Shown: piece after piece, positions 34,572 through 43,862 of the stretch | Layout: each line of letters opens with the position of its first letter | How positions within the stretch are numbered: position 1 is the stretch's first letter | Assembly (NCBI RefSeq): GCF_000425705.1 | Contig: NZ_AUDY01000008.1 | Coordinates: 558,001 to 622,000, forward strand | Length of the DNA stretch: 64,000 nucleotides | Direction of reading: 5' to 3' | Source: Halobacillus kuroshimensis DSM 18393 | Lineage (GTDB): Bacteria > Bacillota > Bacilli > Bacillales > Halobacillaceae | Program-made: the position numbers and the translations under genes | Notes under the pieces: generated by a model | Told to the model about the DNA's origin: nothing | The model's input: only the letters and a program-made list of their open reading frames with translations | The model's database searches: none

Positions 34572-36197
34572 ATGCGTATTGATTCTATGAACATGGAGCC
34601 GAAACAGACACTGTTTCGTGATTATAAATATAACTATGAAAAAATTGCCGACCGTTTTTCCTATTCTCCTTACGACGAAAATGTCTGGGCCGACCGCCTT
34701 GAGGATTTGAAAACAAAGACGTACCAGAGAGAAGCCCTCTCGGAAGTATTGAAGACAATGAACGAAAAGTGGAAGGTCCCTAGAGAAACGCTGGAAAATA
34801 TTGAACGGCTGAAAGATGAAGAGAGTGTTGTTGTTATAGCGGGCCAGCAGGCTGGTCTGCTTACGGGGCCCTTATATTCGGTTCATAAAATCATTTCTGT
34901 CCTTCAACTGGCCGGACAGAAAGAAAAGGAACTGGGCCGGCCGGTCATTCCCGTCTTCTGGATCGCCGGGGAGGATCATGACTTTGATGAAATCAATCAC
35001 ATCATGATGAAGCAGGAGGGACGGATGGAAAAGAAAACGATCGGGCATGTGCCTGAAGTGAAATCCTCCGTTTCCGAACTGCAGTTGGACCAGACAGAAG
35101 CGGATGCGTGGCTTGAAGATGTGTTCCGTATGCTGCCGGAAACCGAGAACACGAACCACTTCTACCAGCTGGTGCAGGATCATCTGCACCAGTCCGACAG
35201 CTATACCGACTTTTTTGCCCGGTTGATCTATCAGTTGTTCCCGCACGAGGGTCTTGTATTGATCGATGCCCATGACCCAGAGGTGAGGAGATTGGAGACT
35301 CCCTATTTCACAACTATGATTCATCAAAACAGGGAAATGGCCGGAGGTGTTTTTTCTGTTCTTCAGAAAAACCGTCAGGAAGGCTATGAAACCCTGCTGG
35401 ACAGTGAAATGCAGGATGCCCACCTCTTTTACCATGACCGTGGCGATCGTATTCTTCTCGTCCGTGACGAGGAGGGAAGATTCAGAGGGAAAAATAACGA
35501 AGTGGTTTTGTCTAAAGAAGAACTTCTTCAAATCGCGGAGGAATCTCCGGAAAAACTGAGTAATAATGTAGTCACACGACCATTGATGCAGGAATCCTTA
35601 TTCCCGGTCCTGGCTTTCATCGGCGGCCCTGGTGAAATCAATTACTGGTCTGCGCTTAAGCCGGCATTCGATGCCGCTGATCTCTGTATGCCGCCTGTAC
35701 TGCCACGGTTATCCTTTACGCTGGTAGACAGGAAAACAGACCGCAGTCTTCGTCATTTCCAGCTTTCTGTTGAAGATGTGGTGAAGAATGGAGCGGCGGA
35801 AAAGAAGATGAACTGGATCGGTGCCATGAGCACACCACCGGTGAAGCGTCTGAGTGAGCAGGTGAAGGATGAAATAGCCCGGATCCATACTCCTCTCCGT
35901 GAAAAAGCTGCAGAGCTTGGAGGAGACCTCGGCCAGCTTGCCGATAAAAACCTTGCCTATCTTCAGGAGACGGTGGCTTTTCTTGAAAAGCGGATGCTCC
36001 ACTCGCTGGAGGATACGTATCGCAAAGAGCTCGACCAGTTTGATGATATCGATATCACCCTGCATCCGGCTGGTGGTCTGCAGGAACGCATGTGGAACAT
36101 TCTCCCATGGGTGAATGGATACGGCTTGTCCTTGTTCCAGGAGATGAACAGACACCATCTGAGCTTTGAACACGACCATTATGTCGTTTACTTGTAG
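34572..36197 (+). CDS. bshC: Bacillithiol biosynthesis cysteine ligase BshC
   Basis: A 541-residue enzyme adding cysteine to glucosaminyl-malate, the last step in bacillithiol synthesis. The AGQQAGLLTGPLY motif (near 93-105), WIAGEDHDFDEINH motif (near 133-146) and a C-terminal coiled coil (about 415-475) are typical. ATG 34572 with AAAGGAG upstream. It sits immediately before mraZ, as in B. subtilis (yllA), between two terminators. Confidence 0.95.
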   Translation: MRIDSMNMEPKQTLFRDYKYNYEKIADRFSYSPYDENVWADRLEDLKTKTYQREALSEVLKTMNEKWKVPRETLENIERLKDEESVVVIAGQQAGLLTGPLYSVHKIISVLQLAGQKEKELGRPVIPVFWIAGEDHDFDEINHIMMKQEGRMEKKTIGHVPEVKSSVSELQLDQTEADAWLEDVFRMLPETENTNHFYQLVQDHLHQSDSYTDFFARLIYQLFPHEGLVLIDAHDPEVRRLETPYFTTMIHQNREMAGGVFSVLQKNRQEGYETLLDSEMQDAHLFYHDRGDRILLVRDEEGRFRGKNNEVVLSKEELLQIAEESPEKLSNNVVTRPLMQESLFPVLAFIGGPGEINYWSALKPAFDAADLCMPPVLPRLSFTLVDRKTDRSLRHFQLSVEDVVKNGAAEKKMNWIGAMSTPPVKRLSEQVKDEIARIHTPLREKAAELGGDLGQLADKNLAYLQETVAFLEKRMLHSLEDTYRKELDQFDDIDITLHPAGGLQERMWNILPWVNGYGLSLFQEMNRHHLSFEHDHYVVYL

Positions 36198-36246
36198 GAC
36201 GTGTCCCCACCTTCTCCCACCTGTATAAAAACGTGTGATTCCTTTG

Positions 36247-36278
36247 AAAATCCTGCCTTCACAGGCAGGATTTTTTTT
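36247..36278 (+). terminator. Intrinsic terminator after bshC
   Basis: Perfect 12-bp stem (36247-36258 with 36263-36274), TCAC loop, eight T. Confidence 0.92.
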
Positions 36279-36304
36279 GTGGGGGGAGAATCATAAAAAA
36301 GTAA

Positions 36305-36329
36305 GTGGAGAAAAGTGGGGCGATGTGGT
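36305..36329 (+). promoter_or_regulatory. MraZ-box-like triple repeat at the mra promoter
   Basis: GTGGA (36305), GTGGG (36315) and GTGGT (36325) start exactly 10 bp apart. MraZ is known to bind direct repeats of TGGG-type boxes spaced by 10 bp upstream of its own gene. The third repeat overlaps an extended -10 candidate (TGG then TAAGGT, 36326-36334). Probably an autoregulatory operator of the division cluster. Confidence 0.6.
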
Positions 36330-36358
36330 AAGGTGAAAATAGAAGGTGGGGGACCTCT

Positions 36359-36790
36359 ATGTTCATGGGAGAATTTCAACACAACATTGATACGAAAGGG
36401 AGAATCATCATCCCTTCGAAATTCCGTCCCGGCCTGGGCGATTGTTTTGTCCTGACGAGGGGATTAGATCAATGCTTATTTGCCTATCCTATGAATGAGT
36501 GGAGACTGCTGGAAGAGAAACTGAAAAAGCTTCCCCTTACTAAAAAAGATGCCCGTGCTTTCACCCGTTTTTTCTTTTCGGGAGCTGTAGAGTGCGAAGT
36601 GGACAAGCAGGGACGGATCAACATTCCCGCCCCTCTGCGTAAGTACGCTTCCCTGGAAAAAGAATGTGTGGTCATCGGCGTTTCCAACCGTATCGAGTTT
36701 TGGAGTCACGATGAGTGGGAAAGTTACTTTGATGCATCAGAAGAATCCTTCTCTGAAATTGCTGAAAACATGCTGGATTTTGATATTTGA
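36359..36790 (+). CDS. mraZ: Transcriptional regulator MraZ
   Basis: A 143-residue DNA-binding protein with two AbrB-like MraZ repeats (about 5-47 and 76-119), each containing the DxKGR/DKQGR motif ([11 protein letters not shown] and [11 protein letters not shown]). It controls the mra/dcw operon. ATG 36359 is preceded by GGTGGGGGA. First gene of the division and wall cluster. Confidence 0.96.
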   Translation: MFMGEFQHNIDTKGRIIIPSKFRPGLGDCFVLTRGLDQCLFAYPMNEWRLLEEKLKKLPLTKKDARAFTRFFFSGAVECEVDKQGRINIPAPLRKYASLEKECVVIGVSNRIEFWSHDEWESYFDASEESFSEIAENMLDFDI

Positions 36791-36820
36791 TATTTGACAG
36801 ATTAGAAACGAGTGAAATTT

Positions 36821-37801
36821 ATGTTTGAACATTACAGTGTACTAAAAAATGAAACCATTGAATCTTTGAATGTGGACCCGGAAGGTATTTATGTCGACTG
36901 CACACTTGGCGGCGGGGGGCATTCGGAAGTCATCGCCTCTGCTTTGACAGGGAAGGGAAGACTCATTTGTTTTGACCAGGATGAAACAGCCCTGGAAGCG
37001 GCAAAAGAGCGTCTGAAACCTTATGAGCAGCACATTACGTTTGTCCGTGCCAATTTCCGCCAGTTAAAGGAAGAGCTTCTTGAACTTGGTCTTTCAGAAG
37101 TTGACGGAATTATTTACGATCTGGGAGTGAGCAGCCCTCAGCTGGATGTCGAAGAACGCGGCTTCAGCTACCATCAGGATGCTCCACTGGATATGCGCAT
37201 GAACCAGGATAGTGACTTAAGCGCCTGGCATGTCATCAATGAATGGGCGTATGAAGATCTTGTCCGCATTTTCTTTAAATACGGGGAAGAAAAGTTTTCA
37301 AAGCAGATTGCCCGTAAAATTGAAGCTGCGAGGGAAAACGGCCCGATTGAAACGACAGGACAGCTTGTTGAATTAGTGAAGGAAGGAATACCTGCACCGG
37401 CAAGAAGAAAAGGTGGACACCCGGCAAAACGGATATTCCAGGCAGTCCGGATTGCTGTTAATGATGAGCTGGGTGCTTTTCAGGACAGCCTTCAGCAGGC
37501 AGCAGAAATGGTCAGCGTCGGCGGCCGGGTAGCCGTCATCACCTTCCATTCCCTTGAGGACAGGTTATGTAAGCAGGCCTTTAAAAAATGGAGCTCGAAC
37601 CCACCACTTCCAAAAAATATTCCAATGATTCCTGAGGACAAACAGCCACCTTTCCGTTTAGTCAGTCGAAAGCCTATAGTAGCGGAAGAGCGCGAATTGG
37701 AGGAAAACCGCCGTTCACGTTCAGCGAAATTGAGGATTGCCGAGAAAGTCAAACCTTGGAATAAAGAATTTGAATTTAATGAAGGGTGGAAACAAACATG
37801 A
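36821..37801 (+). CDS. rsmH: 16S rRNA (cytosine1402-N4) methyltransferase RsmH
   Basis: A 326-residue SAM methyltransferase acting on C1402 of 16S rRNA. The start [16 protein letters not shown] and SAM loop [11 protein letters not shown] (near 28-38) are clear, as are [11 protein letters not shown] (near 104-114) and the C-terminal [12 protein letters not shown] 36821 agrees with the family N-terminus; GTG 36812 would add three residues. The stop overlaps ftsL by four bases (ATGA). Confidence 0.96.
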   Translation: MFEHYSVLKNETIESLNVDPEGIYVDCTLGGGGHSEVIASALTGKGRLICFDQDETALEAAKERLKPYEQHITFVRANFRQLKEELLELGLSEVDGIIYDLGVSSPQLDVEERGFSYHQDAPLDMRMNQDSDLSAWHVINEWAYEDLVRIFFKYGEEKFSKQIARKIEAARENGPIETTGQLVELVKEGIPAPARRKGGHPAKRIFQAVRIAVNDELGAFQDSLQQAAEMVSVGGRVAVITFHSLEDRLCKQAFKKWSSNPPLPKNIPMIPEDKQPPFRLVSRKPIVAEERELEENRRSRSAKLRIAEKVKPWNKEFEFNEGWKQT

Positions 37802-38166
37802 GTGCTGAAAAGATTAGAAAACAGCAGCCTTTACAGCAGCCTGACAGACAGAAACAGGTCAAAGTAAAGGTACATAAAAAGAAATGGTTAAGTACCGGCG
37901 AAAAATTTTTGTATTCCATAACCACATCTGTAGTACTGGCAGCTTCTGTTTTTTTAATCCATACCTCAGCAGAAACGGATGCCATCAACCGTGATATCCG
38001 CAGTTTGGAGCAGGACATATCCAAACAGGAATCCCAGAATGAAAATCTGGCCTACCAGGTGAAGGAATTAAGCAACCCGGACCGAATCCTGACTATAGCC
38101 AAGGAGAACGGGTTGAACATTCAGAATGCCCAGGTGAAACAGGCCGGCAAAATCAGTCAAGAATAA
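37798..38166 (+). CDS. ftsL: Cell division protein FtsL
   Basis: A 122-residue bitopic protein: basic cytoplasmic N-terminus (about 1-40), one transmembrane helix (about 41-58) and an extracellular leucine-zipper-like coiled coil (about 65-95). It forms the FtsL-DivIC-DivIB subcomplex at the septum. ATG 37798 overlaps the rsmH stop. Confidence 0.92.
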   Translation: MSAEKIRKQQPLQQPDRQKQVKVKVHKKKWLSTGEKFLYSITTSVVLAASVFLIHTSAETDAINRDIRSLEQDISKQESQNENLAYQVKELSNPDRILTIAKENGLNIQNAQVKQAGKISQE

Positions 38167-38182
38167 ACGCTGGTGATCATCT

Positions 38183-40330
38183 ATGATGGACAATAAAAAA
38201 AACCTTAGTTCCTTAATATTAATCGCCGTGTTTTCCTTGTTCTTCCTCGTCATCGTGGGGCGCTTCCTCTACATAGAAACCGCCGCCACCATCGAAGGGG
38301 TGGATTTGTCCGAGTATGCAGAAGACATCCGTACAAGTTCCTATGAAATCGATGCCGCACGGGGGAAAATCTACGATAAGAATGGGATGGTCCTTGCTTA
38401 TGACCGTCCCACCTACAGGCTTTATGCTGTCGTAGATCCCTCCTATTCCAAGAACCTTCCTGAGCCCCAGCACGTCGATGATATCGACAAAACCGCTTCG
38501 GGGCTGGCGCCTTTATTAGGGATGGAAGAGAGTGAGATTGCGGACAAGCTGAGGTCCGCTCAGGAAAACGACCGTTTTCAGGTAGAGTTCGGGACGAATT
38601 CCAGTTCTCTCACTCAAGAGGAAATGGAAGAAATCAAAGACCTTGAACTGAATGGCATCTCCTTTAAGGAAGAATCCAAACGTTATTACCCGAACGGTGT
38701 GTTTGCTTCCCATTTGATCGGTTTTGCCCGCACTCAGGAAGGCAGCATTTCCGGTGTGACCGGCATCGAGAAGCAGATGGAGGAGTACCTTCAGGAGGAA
38801 AAAGGGAAAATCAGCTATGAACGGGATAAATACGGGACGAAGCTGCTCAATCCGAATGAAATTATGACCGAACCGGAGGATGGCAGTGATGTGTATTTAA
38901 CGATTGACCAAAAAATCCAGACATTCCTCGAGGATGCGATGTCCCAGGTGGATGAACAATACAGTCCGGAGAAAATCATGGCTGCTGTGATGGACCCTGA
39001 AACAGGAGAGGTTCTTGCCATGAGTAACCGCCCAAGCTATAATCCGAATGATATCGGTGACGTGGATAACTGGTACAACGATTTGATTTCCTATCCGTTC
39101 GAACCCGGTTCCACCATGAAGATCTTTACATGGGCAGGTGCCATGGAAGAGGGCGTCTATAACGGGAATGAACTCTTTGAATCCGGAACTTATAAAGTGA
39201 CGGAAAGCTCCCCGTCCATTGGTGATCATAACAATGGACGTGGCTGGGATGACATTTCATATGACGAAGGTTTCCGCAGATCCTCCAACGTGGCTTCCTC
39301 AAAGCTTGCCTATGAGGTGCTGGGACCGACGAAGCTGAGGGAATATCTATCCGATTTCAACCTCGATCAGAAGACGGGGATTGATCTGCCGAATGAAACG
39401 ACTGGGAAATTTGTGTATGAGCGTCCCATTGAGCAGATTACGACATCATTCGGCCAAGGCTCTACATTTACGCCGATCCAGCTCATGACAGGGGCTACAG
39501 CCATTGCCAACGATGGGGAAATGATGCGCCCATATATGCTTTCCAAGATTACATCCAGTGACACAGGAGATGTGATCGAGGAAGGGCAGCCGGAGAAGAT
39601 TGGTGAGCCGGTTTCCGCTTCGACAGCCGAGCAGATGCGTGAATTGATGGGCACGGTGATTACTTCGGAAGACGGAACGGGCCAATCCTTTAAGCTGGAC
39701 GATTATTCCCTTGCAGGAAAGACAGGAACCGCCCAGATCAGTAAGCCCGGGGAAGGGTATCTGACCGGCCGGAACAATTATGTCTTTTCTTTCCTCGGAA
39801 TGGCTCCTGCAGAAGACCCCGAGCTGTTGATGTATGTAGCTGTCCAGCAGCCGGATCTTGAGGTGACAGAGCTTGGCTCTGAGCCTGTTTCCTATATCGT
39901 TCGGACCGTGATGGAAAACAGCCTGCATTACTTGAACATTCAGCCTGATAAAGATGCAGAAGAGTCCTTGGAACCCGTCGCGATTCCAGATGTATCTGGA
40001 AAGTCCGTTCAGGAAGCTGAGGACACGCTTCAAGCTTCTTTCCCTCATGTGGAAGTGATTGGTGACGGAAATACCGTTGAAGCTGTTCTACCCTCATCAG
40101 GAGAGCAGGTAGTGGAAAACCAGCGGGTGTTTATTGTAACCGATCAGCCGAAGATGCCGGATTTGACAGGATATTCGCTCCGAGATGTCCAACGTCTGGC
40201 GAAGCATTTCAACTTGAAAATGGAAATTATGGGCAGCGGTTATGTGGAAACGCAAAGCATTGCTGCTGGTTCTGAAATCAAGGATGATGGCTATTTAGTC
40301 GTTGAACTGGCTGTGCCGGAACAGCCGTAA
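38183..40330 (+). CDS. pbpB: Penicillin-binding protein 2B (division transpeptidase)
   Basis: A 715-residue class B PBP. N-terminal anchor (about 10-30), dimerisation domain with PTYRLYAVVDP, transpeptidase domain with nucleophile STMK (in EPGSTMKIF, near 310), SSN (near 371) and KTGTAQ (near 513), and two C-terminal PASTA repeats (about 595-650 and 655-712). It makes septal cross-links. RBS is weak (TGGTGATC). It overlaps nothing; 16 bases after ftsL. Confidence 0.96.
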   Translation: MMDNKKNLSSLILIAVFSLFFLVIVGRFLYIETAATIEGVDLSEYAEDIRTSSYEIDAARGKIYDKNGMVLAYDRPTYRLYAVVDPSYSKNLPEPQHVDDIDKTASGLAPLLGMEESEIADKLRSAQENDRFQVEFGTNSSSLTQEEMEEIKDLELNGISFKEESKRYYPNGVFASHLIGFARTQEGSISGVTGIEKQMEEYLQEEKGKISYERDKYGTKLLNPNEIMTEPEDGSDVYLTIDQKIQTFLEDAMSQVDEQYSPEKIMAAVMDPETGEVLAMSNRPSYNPNDIGDVDNWYNDLISYPFEPGSTMKIFTWAGAMEEGVYNGNELFESGTYKVTESSPSIGDHNNGRGWDDISYDEGFRRSSNVASSKLAYEVLGPTKLREYLSDFNLDQKTGIDLPNETTGKFVYERPIEQITTSFGQGSTFTPIQLMTGATAIANDGEMMRPYMLSKITSSDTGDVIEEGQPEKIGEPVSASTAEQMRELMGTVITSEDGTGQSFKLDDYSLAGKTGTAQISKPGEGYLTGRNNYVFSFLGMAPAEDPELLMYVAVQQPDLEVTELGSEPVSYIVRTVMENSLHYLNIQPDKDAEESLEPVAIPDVSGKSVQEAEDTLQASFPHVEVIGDGNTVEAVLPSSGEQVVENQRVFIVTDQPKMPDLTGYSLRDVQRLAKHFNLKMEIMGSGYVETQSIAAGSEIKDDGYLVVELAVPEQP

Positions 40331-40417
40331 CCCCTTGTCCAGGCAGTGTTCTAATCGTTTTTCGATTGCATATAGTGATACAAGCTGACTCTACGACTTG
40401 TTAAAGGAGTTATGGAG

Positions 40418-42340
40418 ATGAGACGAGTATCACAGGTGATCGTAAAGAAACGATTAGTCACTGTCTTTTTTGTGGGCATGTTTATTTTTATGGTCATTGC
40501 CGGCAGGCTCGGGTATGTCCAGTTCTTCTTGAGCGACTTTCTGATTGCGAAGGCTGAGGAGTCCTGGAGCAGGGATATTACCTTCGAGCCCGAGCGCGGA
40601 AAGATTCTTGATACGAATGGAGAGGTGCTGGTAGGAAATCAGTCGGCGCCGACGGTCATGGTTGTACCACGGCAGATTAAAGAACCCGAACAGACAGCGA
40701 AGAACCTCTCTCAGATTTTGGATATGAGTGTGGAGAAAGCTTATACACACGTCACGAAGCTGATCTCCATTGAAAAAATTCACCCGGAGGGAAGGAAGAT
40801 TTCAGAGGAGCAGGCGGCGGCGATTCAATCGTTGAATATGCCGGGTGTCTATATTGCTGAGGATTCAGAGCGGTACTACCCGCACGGCTCTTTTTTATCC
40901 CATGTGCTGGGTTTCAGTGGCATTGATAACCAGGGCCTTCTGGGACTTGAAGCGTATTATGATGAAGAGTTGAAAGGTGAAAAAGGAGCCTTATCCTTTT
41001 TCTCTGATGCCAAGGGAAAACGGATGCCGGATATGGCGGATGTGTATGAGCCGCCTATCGACGGGAAAGACCTCAAGCTTACAGTCGACTATCAGGTGCA
41101 GTCCATTATCGAACGGGAACTGGATATCGCCCAGGCCAAATATAACCCTGACGGGGCGGTAGCGCTTGCTGTCGATCCGGATACGGGCAAAGTGGTAGGG
41201 ATGGCGTCCAGGCCAAACTTTGATCCAGCGGATTATCAAAAAGTGAAACCCGAGGTGTACAACCGCAACCTTCCTGTGTGGAGTACATATGAGCCGGGAT
41301 CGACATTTAAGATTATAACCCTTGCTGCAGCACTCGAAGAGGGACTTGTGGATCTTGAGGAGGAACACTTCCATGATTCCGGTGCTGTAAAAGTGGACGG
41401 GGCGACCCTGCACTGCTGGAAGAGTGGAGGGCATGGAGATCAGACGTTTTTAGAAGTGGTCCAGAACTCCTGTAACCCTGGTTTTGTGGAACTTGGAGAA
41501 CGCCTTGGCAAAGAAAAGCTGTTCGACTATATTGACTTATTCGGCTTCGGCTCCAAGACAGGGATTGACCTGGAAGGAGAAGGCAGTGGTATTTTATTCA
41601 AACGGGAGAATGTGGGGCCTGTCGAACAGGCGACGACTGCTTTTGGACAGGGAGTATCTGTCACGCCGATCCAGCAGGTCATGGCTGTAGCCGCCGCGGT
41701 GAATGGAGGCTATTATTATGAGCCGTACATCCAGGAGGCCTGGCTTGATCCAGTATCAGGAGAGGTGCTGGAAGAAAATGAGCCGGTAATGAAAGAACAA
41801 GTCATATCGGAAGAAACCTCTGCCCAGATCCGCCATGCACTGGAAAGTGTTGTCGCACAGGGGACCGGTCGGGGCGCCTATGTAGAGGGGTACCGTGTCG
41901 GTGGGAAAACAGGTACAGCGCAGAAAGTCGGACCGGACGGGAAGTATATGGAGAATAACCACATCGTTTCCTTTATCGGTTTTGCTCCTGCTGATGATCC
42001 GGAGCTTGTTGTTTATCTTGCCATTGACAATCCTAAAAACACTGTCCAGTTCGGAGGCGTCGTAGCAGCGCCGATTGTTGGAAACATCATGGGGGACAGT
42101 CTGCGGGCCATGGGGGTAGAACCACGTAAGGATGGTTTGGAAAAAGAATACGCCTGGCCGGAAGAGCCGCTCGTTGAAGTGCCGGAAATTACGGGAATGG
42201 ACAAGGAAGACTTGAGCCGGATGCTGATGAATTTAGAGGTAGAGGTCAGCGGTGAGGGGACGAAGGTCGTTACTCAGGCGCCGGAAGCGGGAGTAAAGGT
42301 TCCTACAGGGTCTACCGTCCGTGTTTTTCTTGGGGATTGA
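40418..42340 (+). CDS. spoVD: Spore cortex transpeptidase SpoVD
   Basis: A 640-residue class B PBP with N-terminal anchor (about 12-32), STFK nucleophile (in EPGSTFKII, near 295), SCN (near 350), KTGTAQ (near 498) and a single PASTA repeat at the C-terminus (about 582-638). SpoVD makes spore cortex peptidoglycan, working with SpoVE. ATG 40418 is 8 nt after AAAGGAG; ATG 40412 is only 2 nt from it. Single PASTA and position distinguish it from PBP2B. Confidence 0.94.
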   Translation: MRRVSQVIVKKRLVTVFFVGMFIFMVIAGRLGYVQFFLSDFLIAKAEESWSRDITFEPERGKILDTNGEVLVGNQSAPTVMVVPRQIKEPEQTAKNLSQILDMSVEKAYTHVTKLISIEKIHPEGRKISEEQAAAIQSLNMPGVYIAEDSERYYPHGSFLSHVLGFSGIDNQGLLGLEAYYDEELKGEKGALSFFSDAKGKRMPDMADVYEPPIDGKDLKLTVDYQVQSIIERELDIAQAKYNPDGAVALAVDPDTGKVVGMASRPNFDPADYQKVKPEVYNRNLPVWSTYEPGSTFKIITLAAALEEGLVDLEEEHFHDSGAVKVDGATLHCWKSGGHGDQTFLEVVQNSCNPGFVELGERLGKEKLFDYIDLFGFGSKTGIDLEGEGSGILFKRENVGPVEQATTAFGQGVSVTPIQQVMAVAAAVNGGYYYEPYIQEAWLDPVSGEVLEENEPVMKEQVISEETSAQIRHALESVVAQGTGRGAYVEGYRVGGKTGTAQKVGPDGKYMENNHIVSFIGFAPADDPELVVYLAIDNPKNTVQFGGVVAAPIVGNIMGDSLRAMGVEPRKDGLEKEYAWPEEPLVEVPEITGMDKEDLSRMLMNLEVEVSGEGTKVVTQAPEAGVKVPTGSTVRVFLGD

Positions 42341-42389
42341 TGTTTCTTCATCCATTCATTAAATCTGTAAACAGGTGAGGGTGACAGTG

Positions 42390-43862
42390 ATGAAATTAGA
42401 AAAGGTGCTCCGCTTTGTCCCTTTTTACCAAAGTTCACGGTCGTTGAAGCATGTCAGTATTACGGGTCTCAGTATGGATTCACGCGCAACCTCACCTGGA
42501 GACATGTTTATCTGCATGCGTGGGGTGAACATGGATGGTCATCGATTTGCGGCTGACGCCGTCAAGCGGGGAGCGGCAGCTGTGGTAGCTGAAGAGCCGC
42601 TGTCCTTGAATGTTCCAGTTATTCTTGTCAATGATACAACCAGGGCGGCTGCGATGACAGCCGCCGCTTTTTATCGTAACCCTTCAGAAGATCTTCATGT
42701 GACAGGAATTACAGGAACCAATGGCAAGACGAGCATCAGCTATCTGCTTTATGATATATTCCAGAGGATGAAGAAGAAGACAGGGTTAATTGGAACGATT
42801 GAAGTAGATATTGCCGGAAAGCGGCGGCCCGTGAAAAATACGACGCCTGATGCCTTAACCCTCCATCAATATTTCAGCGATATGAAAACAGCCGGTGTGG
42901 AGCATGCGGTGATGGAAGTTTCATCTCATGCGCTCGATCAGGGGCGGGTGTACGGATGTGATTTTGATGTGGCGGTATTTACAAACCTGACGAGGGACCA
43001 TTTGGATTATCATGACCATTTTGATGATTATCTTCGTGCGAAGTCCCTATTGTTCGCACAATTAGGGAATGGGTATAATAAGCAACGGGAGCGTTTTGCC
43101 GTCATAAATATTGACTCCCCTGCAGCTCCGAAGTTCATCCGTTCTACTTCGCAGGGGCTGCTGACCTATGGCGTGAAGGGGAGGGCCGATGTTCAGGCCC
43201 GGGACTGCCGTCTGACGGAAAAGGGGACTTTTTTTCAAATGGAAACTCCGATCGGGACGATTAGGATTGAAAGTCCTTTGATGGGGGAATTCAGCATTTA
43301 TAATATGCTGGCTGCAGCAGCTGCTGCCATCTTGTCCGGCGCTCCACTTGAAACGATTCAGCAGTCTTTTCTTCATACCAAAGGGGTGAAGGGGCGGTTT
43401 GAATCGATCCGGGAAGGTCAGCCTTTTGGAGTAGTCGTCGATTATGCCCATACCCCTGATTCGCTTGAGAATGTGCTGAAAACGGCAGCAGCTGTCACTA
43501 CAGGGAAGATCATCCTCGTAGTCGGCTGCGGCGGGGACAGGGACAGAAGTAAGCGGTCCGTCATGGGGGGAATCAGTGTCCAGCATGCAGATCACGTGAT
43601 TTTCACAACAGATAACCCCCGCTCGGAAGACCCCGATCAGATTTTTGCGGATATCACTGCTGACCTGCATGGGAATTACCAAATTGTCGAAGACCGCAGG
43701 GAGGCTCTCAGAAAGGCCGTGCGTTCTGCTTGTGAAGGGGATATGATCCTCATAGCAGGAAAAGGCCATGAGACGTATCAGGAGATTAAAGGAGTCCGCC
43801 ATCCCTTTGATGATAGTGCAACGGTAAGAGAGATAATAAGAGAAATGAAGGAGCATTCATAA
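42390..43862 (+). CDS. murE: UDP-MurNAc-L-Ala-D-Glu:meso-DAP ligase MurE
   Basis: A 490-residue Mur ligase adding the third residue of the stem peptide. ATP loop TGTNGKTS (near 112-119), a DYAHTPDSLENVL segment (near 350-362) and the amino-acid specificity motif DNPR (in TTDNPRSEDP, near 412), the hallmark of enzymes using meso-diaminopimelate rather than lysine. ATG 42390 with GAGGGTG upstream; the frame from 42375 is not supported. The stop overlaps murF by one base. Confidence 0.95.
   Translation: MKLEKVLRFVPFYQSSRSLKHVSITGLSMDSRATSPGDMFICMRGVNMDGHRFAADAVKRGAAAVVAEEPLSLNVPVILVNDTTRAAAMTAAAFYRNPSEDLHVTGITGTNGKTSISYLLYDIFQRMKKKTGLIGTIEVDIAGKRRPVKNTTPDALTLHQYFSDMKTAGVEHAVMEVSSHALDQGRVYGCDFDVAVFTNLTRDHLDYHDHFDDYLRAKSLLFAQLGNGYNKQRERFAVINIDSPAAPKFIRSTSQGLLTYGVKGRADVQARDCRLTEKGTFFQMETPIGTIRIESPLMGEFSIYNMLAAAAAAILSGAPLETIQQSFLHTKGVKGRFESIREGQPFGVVVDYAHTPDSLENVLKTAAAVTTGKIILVVGCGGDRDRSKRSVMGGISVQHADHVIFTTDNPRSEDPDQIFADITADLHGNYQIVEDRREALRKAVRSACEGDMILIAGKGHETYQEIKGVRHPFDDSATVREIIREMKEHS

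Noticed and set aside
34872-35531. 219-codon minus-strand ORF opposite bshC
   Set aside because: Shadow of bshC; no recognisable domain.
40412-40418. Two extra N-terminal residues for SpoVD from ATG 40412
   Set aside because: Only 2 nt separate it from AAAGGAG; ATG 40418 has normal spacing.
43062-43856. 264-codon minus-strand ORF opposite murE
   Set aside because: Shadow of murE with unbiased amino acid pattern and no neighbours on that strand.
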